From Culex pipiens pallens (taxonomy: Eukaryota; Arthropoda; Insecta; Diptera; Culicidae): DNA of 64,000 bases. The DNA lies in assembly GCF_016801865.2 (NCBI RefSeq), contig NC_068937.1, positions 128,192,117 to 128,256,116 on the forward strand. Reading direction: 5' to 3'. A program made the position numbers and the translations under genes. This document shows positions 1 through 10,897 of the stretch, in pieces (the stretch's first letter is position 1; every line of letters begins with the position of its first letter). Under the pieces are notes generated by a model. That model worked only from the letters and a program-made list of their open reading frames with translations. It was not told the DNA's origin and did not search any database.

Positions 1-264
1 TTTTATCCAAGGTTTTGGTACAAAAAATCAAAGTTTTCCTTATTAATTGTGTACATTTAAACTTTTATTATTTGTCAATTGTAAGAATAAAATTAATTTA
101 CGTCATTTTCAAACAACAACCACCAAGCGGTAAATAAAAGTCGAATTGAGCATAACAGCAAAACCGCGCACACGCACATGGCACACGGAAAAACAGCTGG
201 TCTGCTAGCACCAAAACCACCCCAAAACCACGGGGTATGTCTCAAACATCTGGCCAGTGTGCTA

Positions 265-280
265 GTGTGTGTGTGTGTGT
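265..280. repeat. GT dinucleotide microsatellite
   Basis: A pure GT run. The matching place in the second duplicate (about 28105) has only a few units, so this site varies between the copies. Confidence 0.8.
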
Positions 281-1297
281 TTTTATTTACCGACGGATTT
301 TTATGTTTTCATGCTTTCATGCTCTCGCGATGCTTTCGCTGCTCACAGTTCAGTTTCCATCTGTTTGGATCGATGGTTGGTCGGTTTTGTTTGTTGCGGC
401 ACCTTTTTGTTTCGATTTGTTTACTACGCAATACGAGACGTTGCGCATTTGTTTACATCTTATTTGGAGAGAACGAGAAGGTGAGCACCAGCTATCGCTG
501 TCAAAATATGCATAAATAGCTCAAAATTAGGAAAATGTTATTAAAGTCATTACAATTATTTTATACCACGTTCAAATGTCAAATGTCTGCCACTGAGCTG
601 TCAACCGAGTGACATTGTCATTATTGAAGAAATGTCAATGTGCAATGTGAACGATAATTGATCGTGCAAAGCACGAAGCATGTATCCAAATAAGTGAACC
701 ATTGACACGAAACTTTGAATTCTTCTTTACTTTTTCGTATTGCTCAAGTCGAAGAAGTTTATAAAACCGAAGAAAGCTTGCACCAATATGAATCTGCTCG
801 ATGGGGCTGCCGGTCTGTGTCTTGGTTTGAATAAAATGAAGTTTGTATATGGACCATCCATAAACCATGTGGACACTTTTTTTGGAAATCTCAAACCCCC
901 CCTCCCACCTTCGTGGACAGTTGTCCATACAAAAAAATCATAACCCATAACAATTGCAAAGCCTTTTTAAAAACTTGAAACAGAAAAATGGCGCAGTTCT
1001 ACCACAATAATCGATACGACTCGAAAACGAGAATTACTAATCTGAAAAAAAAAAACAAATACATCGGTGTTTGATAACTCATGTTGCCTTTCTTAATTAA
1101 AGTTTTGATAGGGGAAAAGGATAGATGTTTAATATATTTTAATATTAAGTTTTGTTTCTTCAAATATTTAATTCTACATATTTTTTTTCATTCGATAGCC
1201 CCTTTAGAAACCATTGCCTCATTGACTTGTGCGCATTTTTTGCCTTTATTTATACTTCCCGGCTGACTGCGCCAACCGACCGCGAGGGGTTGCTCGA

Positions 1298-1305
1298 TGA
1301 CGTCA
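1298..1305. promoter_or_regulatory. CRE/ATF-like palindrome TGACGTCA
   Basis: A perfect 8-bp CRE palindrome in a locally GC-rich stretch. It is kept unchanged at 29433-29440 in the duplicate. It lies about 200 bp upstream of TCAGT motifs that could serve as an Inr. No direct evidence of function. Confidence 0.35.
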
Positions 1306-1513
1306 TTCTTTTGTTGAAAACTCGCGGCGTCTGCTTGGATGTGGTCGTGCCTTTAGGTGGCGATCGTCCGACCCCTTCCCGATGTGTGAATGTATTTGTT
1401 GGAGTGGAAATGCTGTGGGGAGCAGCAAGCTGACGTGTTTGTATTACAACACACAACAGAGTGTTTTTTTTTTTGCTACTCTGTTTAGTATCCCCTTCGA
1501 TCAGCATTAAATC

Positions 1514-2192
1514 AGTCAGCGGCAGCGCTGGTATCGAAGTTTAGCTTTAAAGTGTACGAAAAACCCTCGGTTTTTTTTTAATATTCGATATCGCGGTTCA
1601 ACCAACTCTTCGATTTTGAGTAGTGCTGACAGTTGAAGAAAAAATCATTCGTAAATCTCAAATTACTTTTTTGTGCAAGTTTGACAGATTGGCAGTGTCA
1701 CAAGTGTGTTTGGTTGTTTTGTTGTTATGTGTCCAAAATAGAAAGTTGATCGCAGTTGGCCCCCTGCGACTAATGTAGTAGTGGGTGTAGGCTATTTACG
1801 GGCTTCAAACCATACGAAAACTAAACGGAGCAAGTTTATATTGCCAAAACCAACAAAAGTTTCATTAAACATCGAGAGAGAAAATCAATATCCATCTGCG
1901 ACGAAGACAAGTTTCAACCCCCCTCGCGGAAAAATCTTCCTGTTCTTTCAGGAAAAAGGGGGCTGCTGTGTGTCTGTCTGTTTGACAGCACTGGTCACTA
2001 CGGTGACGGAGTGTTGGTGAAGAAGAGCCTGTGCCGATCTTGCGCAATACAACACAGTAGGCCTGGGTGTAGCAGTGTTCGTGAGAGGAAAATAGTGGTG
2101 TTTACGTTTTTCCTCTTTTGTTTTGAGTGTGTGTATGTGCCCAGCCGGCTGCTGGTGCGTGGGGAAAATTGACGTGGATTGCTGCGATTGAG
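1514..2192 (+). promoter_or_regulatory. Candidate TSS and noncoding 5' exon (copy 1)
   Basis: TCAGT Inr-like motifs near 1514 are followed by about 680 bp of moderate GC content ending in a good donor, GATTGAG|GTAAAC, with the last exon base at 2192. The same donor is at 30344 in the duplicate. The stretch has no long conserved ORF, so it would be 5' UTR. Which gene it serves is unknown; the gene ending at 6744 is one possibility. Confidence 0.3.
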
Positions 2193-2349
2193 GTAAACAA
2201 ATAATACCTTCTGACCACACTTAAACCGTAGGAAGTATTTTCGTAAAGTGGAGAAATTTGTGATAAAGAGATAAGGAAGTGATCATTTACGATAAGGTAA
2301 CTGTAATTGATTTTTATAAGTGGTGGCTCTTAATTTTACGTAATAACAT

Positions 2350-2975
2350 TGCCATTTGCTTGTCAATTAAAATTTAATTTCTGCTTGCAACAAGTATTTT
2401 TAATAGGGTCCCAAAGCCCTATGTTTATTTTTATTTACAACGGTAAAAAACACGATCAAAAACCATTTCTGAACAATCTTTTTCATTTTTATGCAAAAAA
2501 AAAAAAACTAAATTGACAAGAAAATATTTTTTCGATGGATTAACTATTGTCCCCTTGGAATGAGCTGTCAAGCCTTTTCTGTCAAGAAGGGCCGCGAAGT
2601 TAATTTTTTTAAAATGATTTAAAAAACCATTTTAAATCCTTTGCAGTCGTACAAAAGGTCATTGTACTCCGAAAAAAAAGCTTTATCGTTGTGAACAATA
2701 ATATCTCGAATTTAAGCCTAATTTTAGGACCCAATTGTCCCAATGTAATTAAGTGTAAAACATATGCATTTTTCCGCTTCCCTAGAAAATTTTCAATAGG
2801 GTTAGGTGAAACATTGGAAACTCTTACTCAGCTTGAACTGTCACTAGAGCAAGTGGGATAGACTGTTTGTTTTTTTTTTGTTATAGGTTTCGCGCCTTTA
2901 AAAAGTTAGTACGGAATAATACAATCAATTATTTTAATGATATCTTTTAAGAGGGACTTGATTTCCTCATTTCTT
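2350..2975. other. AT-rich sequence without recognisable genes
   Basis: Homopolymer-rich sequence. I see no ORF, RNA gene or clear repeat boundary. Confidence 0.6.
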
Positions 2976-3043
2976 GAGTTTTTTTTTTAAAGGTCCTAAA
3001 AACTATTGTCTTTCATATGTTTATAGGACCTATAAAAAAAGCT
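2976..3043. mobile_element. Short hairpin MITE (AGGTCCTA family)
   Basis: A compact inverted repeat whose arms read AAAGGTCCTA and TAGGACCT around a short AT loop. Related hairpins occur near 19100-19335, 25855-26162 (split by another MITE) and 28900-28975. Confidence 0.55.
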
Positions 3044-3292
3044 AGGTATATACAGCAATTCCCTCCAAAAACAGCCCGATTACAAAAAAAAAAAAATGGT
3101 AACTAAACATGTATAGGTTATCGCTTAAATTTTAAAGTTATCGCTGTTTTAGTAAAAAAAAAAAGATTTTTTCCCGTTTTCGTCATTTTCCCGCGTTGAA
3201 AAACACGCTTTTTATTTTCAAATAATTTTAGACATAGGGTCTTTGGTCCCGAGACCTTCAAAACAGCATTTTAAGTTTTCATTCGACCTTTT

Positions 3293-3542
3293 TTTTTTGT
3301 CCCGCCCGTGTGGATCAATCGGACCGCGCACTGGACTCACAATCCTGAGGTCGCCGGTTCGAATCCCGCGGCGGGCGCTCTAAAATTCTTTGTGTAAATA
3401 TGGGTATTCGGCGACGTCGCTCCGTGCCATACTTTCATACACTTAGGAGCCCAGGGCGGCGAAGTCCTTGTAGATAAAAAGGAAGACACTAGTGGTTGGT
3501 ACTAGCAATGGTGGCCGACAGCTATAAAGTCAACTTCGTTTC
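3293..3542 (+). mobile_element. tRNA-derived SINE, Val-like head
   Basis: The head at about 3303-3376 folds as a tRNA with anticodon CAC and a clear B box (GGTTCGAATCC). It is followed by an unrelated body. TTCGACCTTTT flanks the insert on both sides (3282-3292, 3543-3553), while the uninterrupted sequence in the sister element near 20265 has it once. The acceptor pairing is good enough that a tRNA scanner may flag it, but the body and target duplication show that it is a SINE. Confidence 0.75.
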
Positions 3543-3673
3543 GTTCGACCTTTTCAAATGTTTGGCTAGATGTTTGAAACTTCCAACTATTTTTTCTCAA
3601 AAGCCTATCTAATACCCTTTCGTTTGCGTCCAAGACAGCTAAATCGGTTGAAATAGTGCGGAGTAATGATTTT

Positions 3674-4504
3674 CGCTTCGCTTCGCTTCGCTTCGCTTCG
3701 CTAGGAGACGGTGATTTTAGCGGATTGCAGACTGGATTTTCGCCATGTGATGTGATGATTGTCTAAGCCCAAGTTGCCTAGGAATCGATAATTGGGAATA
3801 GAACCAATTCCACCTGAACCAGATTCTCACCACCATGGCAGCCGTCCATTGCCGGCTGCTCCCATCTCCACCGCGCACCAGGGACAAGGAAAGGGAATTG
3901 GAAGACGGGAAGTGTTGATGCTCCACTTTTTTAAGAGTATTAAGGGAAAATCTCCACGGTATTCTCAAGTAAGTTTCGCTTGGAGTTGGACGGTTTTTGG
4001 GAAGGTGAATGGTCTGAGGAGCCACCCTAGGCGAGTGGTAACGACCGTTGGCATTGTTGTTCGAATTCTTCGTTTGTTCTCATTTCTAATGGGAATGCTT
4101 TCAATTCTTCTCATCTCTTATTGGATGAATTCTAGCAGTCGCCCAGGCTATTTATAGCGAGGTAATGTAGGTTCATTTCAAATGCGCCTGCATGCATGCA
4201 ATGCAATGCATTCTTGTATGTTCTGATATTCAACTTGCATTCAATTTTATTCTCGTCCGTTTCTTGGATTCAACTATATCAGTCTAAATCCTACTAAAGC
4301 TACTAATGCTCCACGGCAAAGTGGAAAGCATTTTGCTTGCCAATCCTAAGGACAGGGGATCGAACCCCGCCGTGAGCTGAAGTTTTTTCATTAATTCCAA
4401 ATTCAATGAGTCCAGAACTTTCTCGTTGGGAGCAGATGGGTATCGAACCCAGAACCATTCGCTTATAAAGCGAACATCGTAACCATTCAGCCACGACCGC
4501 TCCT
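3674..4504 (-). mobile_element. Retroposon with tRNA-like head and (CGAAG)n tail
   Basis: An 831-bp insert flanked by a direct repeat of about 22 bp (AATAGTGCGGAGTAATGATT and two more bases) at 3652-3673 and 4505-4526. Read on the minus strand, it begins with a tRNA-like head (about 4502-4425, anticodon loop TTTATAA, B box GGTTCGATACC) and ends in about five CGAAG units. The same head with a TTTGTAA loop is at 5393-5467. The long target duplication and simple-repeat tail indicate target-primed reverse transcription. At 831 bp it is long for a SINE. Confidence 0.7.
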
Positions 4505-4713
4505 AATAGTGCGGAGTAATGATTTTTTGAAAAAAGTGTGGTCGACGAAAATTGCAATTTTTTTGACCACTATAACACGGCGTAGGTCACCCTAATGGCC
4601 AAACAAAAAAAATATGGGTCTTATCATTTCGTCCAAGGAACCCCCAGAAAAATTAAGAGCCCGATCGGAAACTTTTTTTTCGAATCATGCTGTTTTCGTG
4701 GGGAATTGCTGTA

Positions 4714-4962
4714 CTGCCCTGATTGCATAAATGTCCCATATGCATTTTCATCGCTTTTGAGTTATTGATGCAGTTTGGTTCAAAATCGTGTGATCTTTCA
4801 AAAGAGCCTACAACATCCAGTACTTTGTTCTAAAATTCAGGAGGAATTCCAGTTTATTCACGAAAACTTAACTCGTAGCCTTATGTCTGGGACAAACTTC
4901 AAATACGTTTTTCTCAGCTTGCTGTTTTTGCATGTGGGACATTTATGCGAACATGGGCAGTG
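4714..4962. mobile_element. MITE with CTGCCC...GCATAAATGTCCCA TIRs
   Basis: The left end CTGCCCTGATTGCATAAATG is mirrored at the right end by CATTTATGCGAACATGGGCAG. It abuts the previous element and shares its TA. It has no meaningful ORF; the 66-codon reading frame inside is incidental. Confidence 0.65.
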
Positions 4963-5389
4963 TATACATATATAAATATTTTTTGCAATTTGTAGAAGAA
5001 ATCTCAATGAATTTTGGGTAATTTTTTAAATCATATTTTGGATGTTATTTTCTTTATAATTTTTAAATACAGCCCGTTTACTCAAAAAATATCTAGAGCG
5101 ACATTGATTGTAATCCATGATACCAACATCCCCGCATTGTTGAAAACTAGTGCCTACTTTCCGCAAAACACAAAAAAAAAATCATTTGGGCCAAAACAAT
5201 TTCCATTTCCAATTTCTATTACCTAATAAAACTTGTTTTGAGTTATGTTCCATTTAGGCAATCATTATATAAGATTTAGCATTTTTTCAAATCATGATTT
5301 TTGGAAACAATTTTTGGCCTCTTTTTTATATTTTTAAATTTTACTTTGTCAAAAGAGCCATTTTGAATGCAGTCCAGACTAGATTATCC

Positions 5390-5490
5390 GAAGGAGCTGC
5401 CGTGGCTGACTGGCTACGGTGTTCGCTTTGTAAGCGAATGGTCCTGGGTTCGGTTCCCATCTGCTCCCAACGAGAAAGTATAGGAAATGT
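5390..5490 (+). mobile_element. tRNA-derived SINE, Thr-like head
   Basis: 5393-5467 folds as a near-complete tRNA: the acceptor arms GGAGCTG and CTGCTCC pair at six of seven positions, the anticodon stem TTCGC/GCGAA is perfect with a TTTGTAA loop (anticodon TGT), and a T-arm is present. The same head plus AACGAGAAAG occurs in reverse at 4425-4502, so it is a dispersed SINE head rather than a lone tRNA gene. The body may run to about 5770. Confidence 0.6.
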
Positions 5491-6075
5491 TAAGCTTGAA
5501 GCTTGAAACGACTTGGTGAGCTACAACTGAAATTAGGAATACTATTGCTACCAACTAAATACGCGCTGGGTCCTTGTTTATTTGACAAGGGTTCAGCAGT
5601 TCTAAATAACGTTTGAATCCGATTGATGCAAACGTTCTTCAGGGCGGGGCTTGTCGATAAAAGGTTAGGTACCTCGCGCTCGGCTAGCCTACGTAGAAAT
5701 GGGTCACCGGAGCTCGGCAGAGCTAAAACCTTCCAAATGCCTATGCGAGTTATTTGCATGTATAGAATGTAGATCTTTTGACAAAAGTCTTGAGAATACT
5801 ATAGTTTTTTTTGCCCTAGCTTAATGACAAACCTGCGGAAATCAAAACCAGCACTCGCAGAGAGGATTACGCCTTAGCCCGCACGGCTATCAGACCGTGG
5901 ATGAGTGGTAATAGGCAATATGAGCTTGACATTTCGTTCAAGTAGATTTTTTATAGACTGGCTACATATTTCTGCGTGTAATATTAGTTGAACGTTTCCT
6001 ATTGAATTAGTATTTCTTTATATTCCAATTTTAGTACATTTTGGGCCTTGTATATTATTTTTTTGACTTTAACTC

Positions 6076-6175
6076 NNNNNNNNNNNNNNNNNNNNNNNNN
6101 NNNNNNNNNNNNNNNNNNNNNNNNNNNNNNNNNNNNNNNNNNNNNNNNNNNNNNNNNNNNNNNNNNNNNNNNNNN
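6076..6175. other. Assembly gap (100 N)
   Basis: Exactly 100 N, the usual placeholder for a gap of unknown size. It removes the upstream part of the exon that resumes at 6176. Confidence 0.98.
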
Positions 6176-6744
6176 TCAGATTCCCGATAGCAGCTTCTTC
6201 TACAGTCACAGTATTGTCGCCAAGATCATGTCGCAGTACTTAAAGTGAGTTTTTGTCAAGCGTTGAAAATAAAATCTTGTTTACTAACCTTTTCCTTTTT
6301 GTTTACAGTCAGCACAAGATGCCGTACAAGCAGCGACTGGTATGGAAGCTCTCGTCCCGTACGATGAAGGTGCTGCGTCCGACCGACAAGCTCACCTCGT
6401 ACCTGCCCACGATCGCGGAACATCACGCCCACAACAGTCACGTTAACAATAATAATCTTAGATTTAGGTAAGTTACGGACTTTGATCGAACTCGATTTGA
6501 CTGAACTTGGTCGTCTTCCGCACGGCCGACAATTTTCTGTTGGGGTTGCCGCCGCGGTAAAATGCCGCGCTGTCAAACTTCACCCAGTCTGATAATTGTC
6601 GGGCCGTCGGGCTCACCCCGGTAAAAAATCTAACATTTCGTTTTCCGCCCACTTTACAGAACCGGAAGCGTTAGCTCGGAAGACGACGGCGAAGATTGGC
6701 CAACCTCACCCATTGTAGCAGTTTGTGAACAGTTTGACGAGTAG
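6176..6744 (+). CDS. Unidentified gene, last three exons (5' part lost in gap)
   Basis: Three exons join cleanly: 6176-6244, 6309-6467 and 6660-6744. Donors are GTGAGT (6245) and GTAAGT (6468); acceptors are TTTACAG before 6309 and 6660. Both junctions fall after codon position 2 and the frame stays open to TAG at 6742-6744. The visible C-terminus is about 103 residues: a hydrophobic and aromatic start, a basic stretch (KQRLVWKLSSRTMKVLRP), a His/Asn-rich linker, then an acidic tail (SSEDDGEDW) ending in EQFDE. I do not recognise the family. The short introns of 64 and 192 bp are typical of dipterans. The 5' end cannot be called because it runs into the gap. Confidence 0.8.
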
Positions 6745-9700
6745 ACAACCACACCGCCGCCAATTGCCTGGAAACCGAAAACCAGCAACGCCGGAAGATC
6801 GGAGCCGGGTTCGCGCGCGCTCGTTCGTTATTCGTCGTGCGTGTGTGCGCGTGAGTTTCACACTAGTATAGTGCGCGTGTGCGTGCGTCACAATTGCTGA
6901 ACACGAACCAGAACTCTAAATCAAAGTACTAGAAAAATTATTATTGTTTTGTTACACTCTGATCGTTCAGAAAACATTTCGTTGCTAACATCGTGAACGG
7001 AAAACGTGACTATTTTCGAAAAAGAAAAAAAAAAGCAAAATAAGTGGACGAGAGACAATTTCGCATATAAAAAAACGGCAAGCCACAAAACTGTGAACGG
7101 TGTTTCCTTTCTGAAAGAAGGACATTTCGGAAGGGACACACTCTCGGGGGCGTGCCCGGAAGCAGCGCTGGATCGCACCCGATCGATCGACAAGACAACA
7201 TCTCAAGGTCCGTGCGTGTATGCTGGATTCTCTGCGAAGAATCGCTAACATTACATCATCCCATCAACAACAACAACATCAAGCAACACACTAAAGCCGA
7301 AGCTAGGCTGTCGTGTGTGTGAATCGTCGCCACCTTGTGTCACGTGCCTGTTCGAAGGACGACGGTCTGCCCCGCCGTGGTAGGCCGGAACTTGAACCAT
7401 TCCCGTAACACATCGTAGCAGCAGCAGCAGCAGTTCTTCCACCCGGAATACCCCTGGACCACCGGACGAAGGAGAAGGACGACGACAAGCCGGACCCAAG
7501 GTGACCCCATCACTCACGGGACTAGCGACGGGCCAAGTGTAAGCATTATATTTTTTACTCTTTTGATTTTTAACTAGATCTAATTAAATACAGATTTAAT
7601 TAATCTAAGGCAAGTTAAACAAATCCACAACAAAAAAAAAAAATCGTGAACAAAATTCTTGGGAAAAAACTAAAAAAACATAAAAGAAAATCAAAAAAAG
7701 TACAAAATATACGAAAAGTAAAAAAATCTAGGACATAGGTGTTTATCGCATAGGCAGAAGGAAGGCAAGAAAACAGTAAGTAAGGGTTAACATCAAGAAC
7801 GAGAATTATTTGAAACAGGTTCGGTCCACGACCAGCAGGACGAACAGCAAATCTCACAGTAAACATCGAGGAGGGTAGATTTGCAAAACCAAGAAGAGGG
7901 AAAACGAAACATTACAAACACTAACAAGCAAACAAACCCGTTTAAGCCAGTACTGATTGTGTTATTAGATTTTTTACGCAGTAATTAAAAGCATATTGAA
8001 ACGAAAAGCTTGTGTGATTTTTGTAGTAGAATTTCTCTCATTTTTCTTCTTCAAACAAGCAGTACCAGATTGAAAAATCACCAGAAAAAACCAAGTCTAC
8101 TTACTACTTAAAAAAGTCAGTAGAAGCAAAATAAAACTAAACTCAAGCCGAGTAATCAGCGTCCCAAAAAAAAAAATACAGAAAAAACACACAAAAAGGC
8201 AAATCAAAAAAAGAGAGTTACAATTCCATTCTGTGTAGTAGTGAAATTTGTCTAATCGCTTTCTAAGAATAATAAGAAAACGAAACAAAAGAAGAAGATT
8301 GCTATAACCAAAAAAATAAATCACAGCAAAACTAACACACACAAAAAAAGAGGAAAATAAGTAGAGAATTTGACTACAAAATCAGAAAAAAAACTTTAAA
8401 TCATAGTAAAATATCAGCAGAACCCCACTAAAAAAAACAAACTTTTGTGTTTCAACGTCGTCTTAGAGAAGTAATTGTGAGAGAACGGGAGAATCGAACA
8501 GCTGTGAGAGCAGAAACGAAGCTGACAGAGAGCAGCGCAAAAGAAAACGAAACTGAGAAATCTCTTTTTCCGTGTCCAGAGGAAAAAAGTTTGAGGAGTT
8601 AAAGTTGAAGAAGGAGTAGAAGCAGAACATCATCGTACTAGGCCGTGACCCTGGCTTCACCGGGACGAGAACCACGGTCGTAACGACGGCGGGGATGGAG
8701 CGAATCCGCTTTTGTTTGGCCGCTTTCCAGCCCTCTTTTTTGCGAGGGATTCCGGCCGATTGGGGCGGCACACGACCTTAGCGCGGCACAAAAACCACAC
8801 CGTTTGACCATCGGTGTCCGGGGGGAAAATAAACTTTTTTGTTCTACCGATATTTTCACTGTTGTGTCTTTGATCTCGAATACTTTCGGCTCGTGGCCAA
8901 AGGGTGGGTTCAGTGTGGCACTGAGCGTTTGTGGCGCTGGTTCGGAAGAGAGCGTGTCGAAAGTCGCTTCATCCCCGTGGCAGTCGAACGAAAAAAAAAA
9001 AATAATAAAGTGAAACAAATCTTGTCTCTGAAAGTATAAAGAACGTTATAAGAGAATCAAGCAAATTAAAGAAAAACTGAAAAATATAGTATTTTTAACT
9101 ATTAAATATTAATTTATAAAAAAAACAAAGTTATTGTGATTCGATTTATTTAAAAAATAAACACGATTCATGTAGAAGATTGCATAAGAAGGGCAAGTTA
9201 AAAGTCGCGAGTGATCTTTTTGCGTCATTGAATCCTCTGTTTTATTTTAAAGGAAACAAGCAACAAAAGCAAACGCTATACATATTTTTGCGTACCTTCA
9301 TTTCTCCCTTTATATTTTTTGTAAATTATTTTTCCTGTTTTTAAACAAATTATTTATTTATAAAAAAATGAAAGAAACACAAATGTAAAGATGCATCCAG
9401 CAAACGTTGAAGCAGACGAGAGTGGGAGATATCGAAGAGAGAGACAGAAGATAAACCGAAAAAGAGATTTTTATCCACCTAACTCCATCGCGTGTGTAGT
9501 TTTGTTTTTCTATTTACAAACAAACACTGAGGCAAAAAAGGGGAAAAGAAGAATCACTCACAGCCAAGAGAGCAACAAGAAACAAGCACTTCATAATTCT
9601 CGTTCGTTTTTATTTTTTATTTGTCGTAAATTCGTGTAATCGTACTTCCAAAAAATGAAAAAAAAACTTTTTATACATATTTGTATATTTTTCCTTCTAA

Positions 9701-10200
9701 GTGTATCCCCTTAATTTGTCCCACTTGGCACGATGCCACTCTCTATCACCCCAGGTCCTATCCTTTCCACCCACTCTATTATATTAATATATACATCAGT
9801 TAGATTAGTTCATAAGAAGAACGGAGCTACGGTAGAGGAGGAAGTAAGAGAAAAAAACTGAAAAAATAAAAATGAAGAAGGACTATTTTGAAAGAGAGAG
9901 AGAGTTTCAGAACACGCATACACACAAAGGCACGGATTTTAAGAAATCAACAGCAAGAACAACAGCAACAATTATGAAATCAAACAAGCATGATGATGGT
10001 AAATGATGGATTAATAATGTATAATTTGTATCTCATAAGGTATCTGAAAAAAAGCAAACAAGAATGAAAAAAAAAAACAAAGTGGAGAATGCAATTACGT
10101 TTCATTTGACAAACAAATGAAGAAAAAAATAAAAAAAATCCTTGATTTATATATAAAACATATGGCTTCATATTCAAAGTGTATCCGAAAATCCCTTAAG
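6745..10200 (+). other. Long 3' UTR and flank of the preceding gene
   Basis: After the stop, the sequence is A-rich and C/A-rich without credible coding frames. It has a CAG/AGC run at about 7417-7433 and several AATAAA hexamers, for example near 9004 and 9162, so the polyadenylation site cannot be fixed. The many short ORFs here have low-complexity, Phe-rich translations on the opposite strand and are not genes. Confidence 0.5.
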
Positions 10201-10351
10201 CCCTGCGAAATATGTTGCTTGAAAAAAAAAAACGGCTAGAAATCGTCTGACAAAAACTTTTACTAGAAAGAGATAGCAAATCAGATGCAAACAAACCCCC
10301 AGCTGGCATGTAAACATACTGTGAATGTTTTGGTAAATTTCTAACTAGATA

Positions 10352-10563
10352 GCCTTATCCAGCTTTTTAAGCGAAAATGGCGTTCGAATGGTGAACGCCC
10401 GAAATGTCAAAATCACGCAGTGGTACCAACATTATGAAAAAAAGTGTGCCATGGCATGACAGCCGCATTTTTGTCTAATGTTGGTGCTACTGCGCGATTT
10501 TGACATTTCGGGCGTTCACCATTCGAACGCCATCTACGCTTAAAAACCTGGATACGAAGCTCC
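10352..10563. mobile_element. Foldback MITE
   Basis: Arms of about 80 bp mirror each other around a loop of about 45 bp. The left arm contains GGCGTTCGAATGGTGAACGC and GAAATGTCAAAATC; the right arm has their reverse complements ending near 10563. No ORF and no clear target duplication. Confidence 0.7.
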
Positions 10564-10897
10564 CAAGAAAAGGGGTCAAGAAATGGCTTTACGAACAGCA
10601 GAACAAAGGAGAGAAAACGATTTCTTGGGGCTTTTCTTCGCCCTCGCTGGCTTGCTTTCGCTGCCGCTGCTGCCCATTCAAATTTTTTTCTTGACCGGTT
10701 CCTTACCAAGTACGTATTAACCGCGCACCACCAAACCGAAGTGCGCATCTCTTCTGTAGCGCGAAAAAATCTGTTGCGCCGTACAAAAATTGATGGTGGT
10801 TTGTCGTAAGCGTGTACATCAGCCTGTAGCGCAACAGGCTTTGAAAGGTTGCGCTCGTATTTTGATTTTTGTCTGCCTTCACAATATACCGCTTATA

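Larger units (their letters stand above)
1..2349 (+). repeat. Segmental duplication, copy 1
   Basis: This block matches 27841-30507 nearly base for base, in the same orientation. Homology starts at the first base of the window, so the true left edge may lie outside. It ends near 2349, just after a shared TTTTACGTAATAACAT. The copies differ by small indels, a shorter GT run in copy 2 and a replaced middle segment (about 750-955 here, 28569-29092 there). Short ORFs conserved in both copies look like noncoding shadows. Both copies keep a CRE-like palindrome and a good splice donor, which fits duplication of a promoter and 5' exon. An unpurged second haplotype in the assembly is less likely because the copies are 27.8 kb apart. 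Confidence 0.9.
3053..4711. mobile_element. TIR element CAGCAATTCCC, copy 1, interrupted
   Basis: The ends are CAGCAATTCCC and GGGGAATTGCTG in inverted orientation, flanked by TA at 3051-3052 and 4712-4713. This looks like a Tc1/mariner-type TA target duplication. The internal arms match the second copy at 17919-20577. The left arm has taken two later insertions, at 3293-3542 and 3674-4504. No transposase is visible, so it is non-autonomous. Confidence 0.75.

Noticed and set aside
5393..5467. Functional tRNA-Thr gene
   Set aside because: It folds well, but the same head with another anticodon loop and the same downstream bases occurs at 4425-4502 in a retroposon, so it is a SINE head.
7006..9039. 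Multiple 60-126 codon ORFs
   Set aside because: They lie in the A-rich 3' UTR and flank of the gene ending at 6744, with low-complexity translations.
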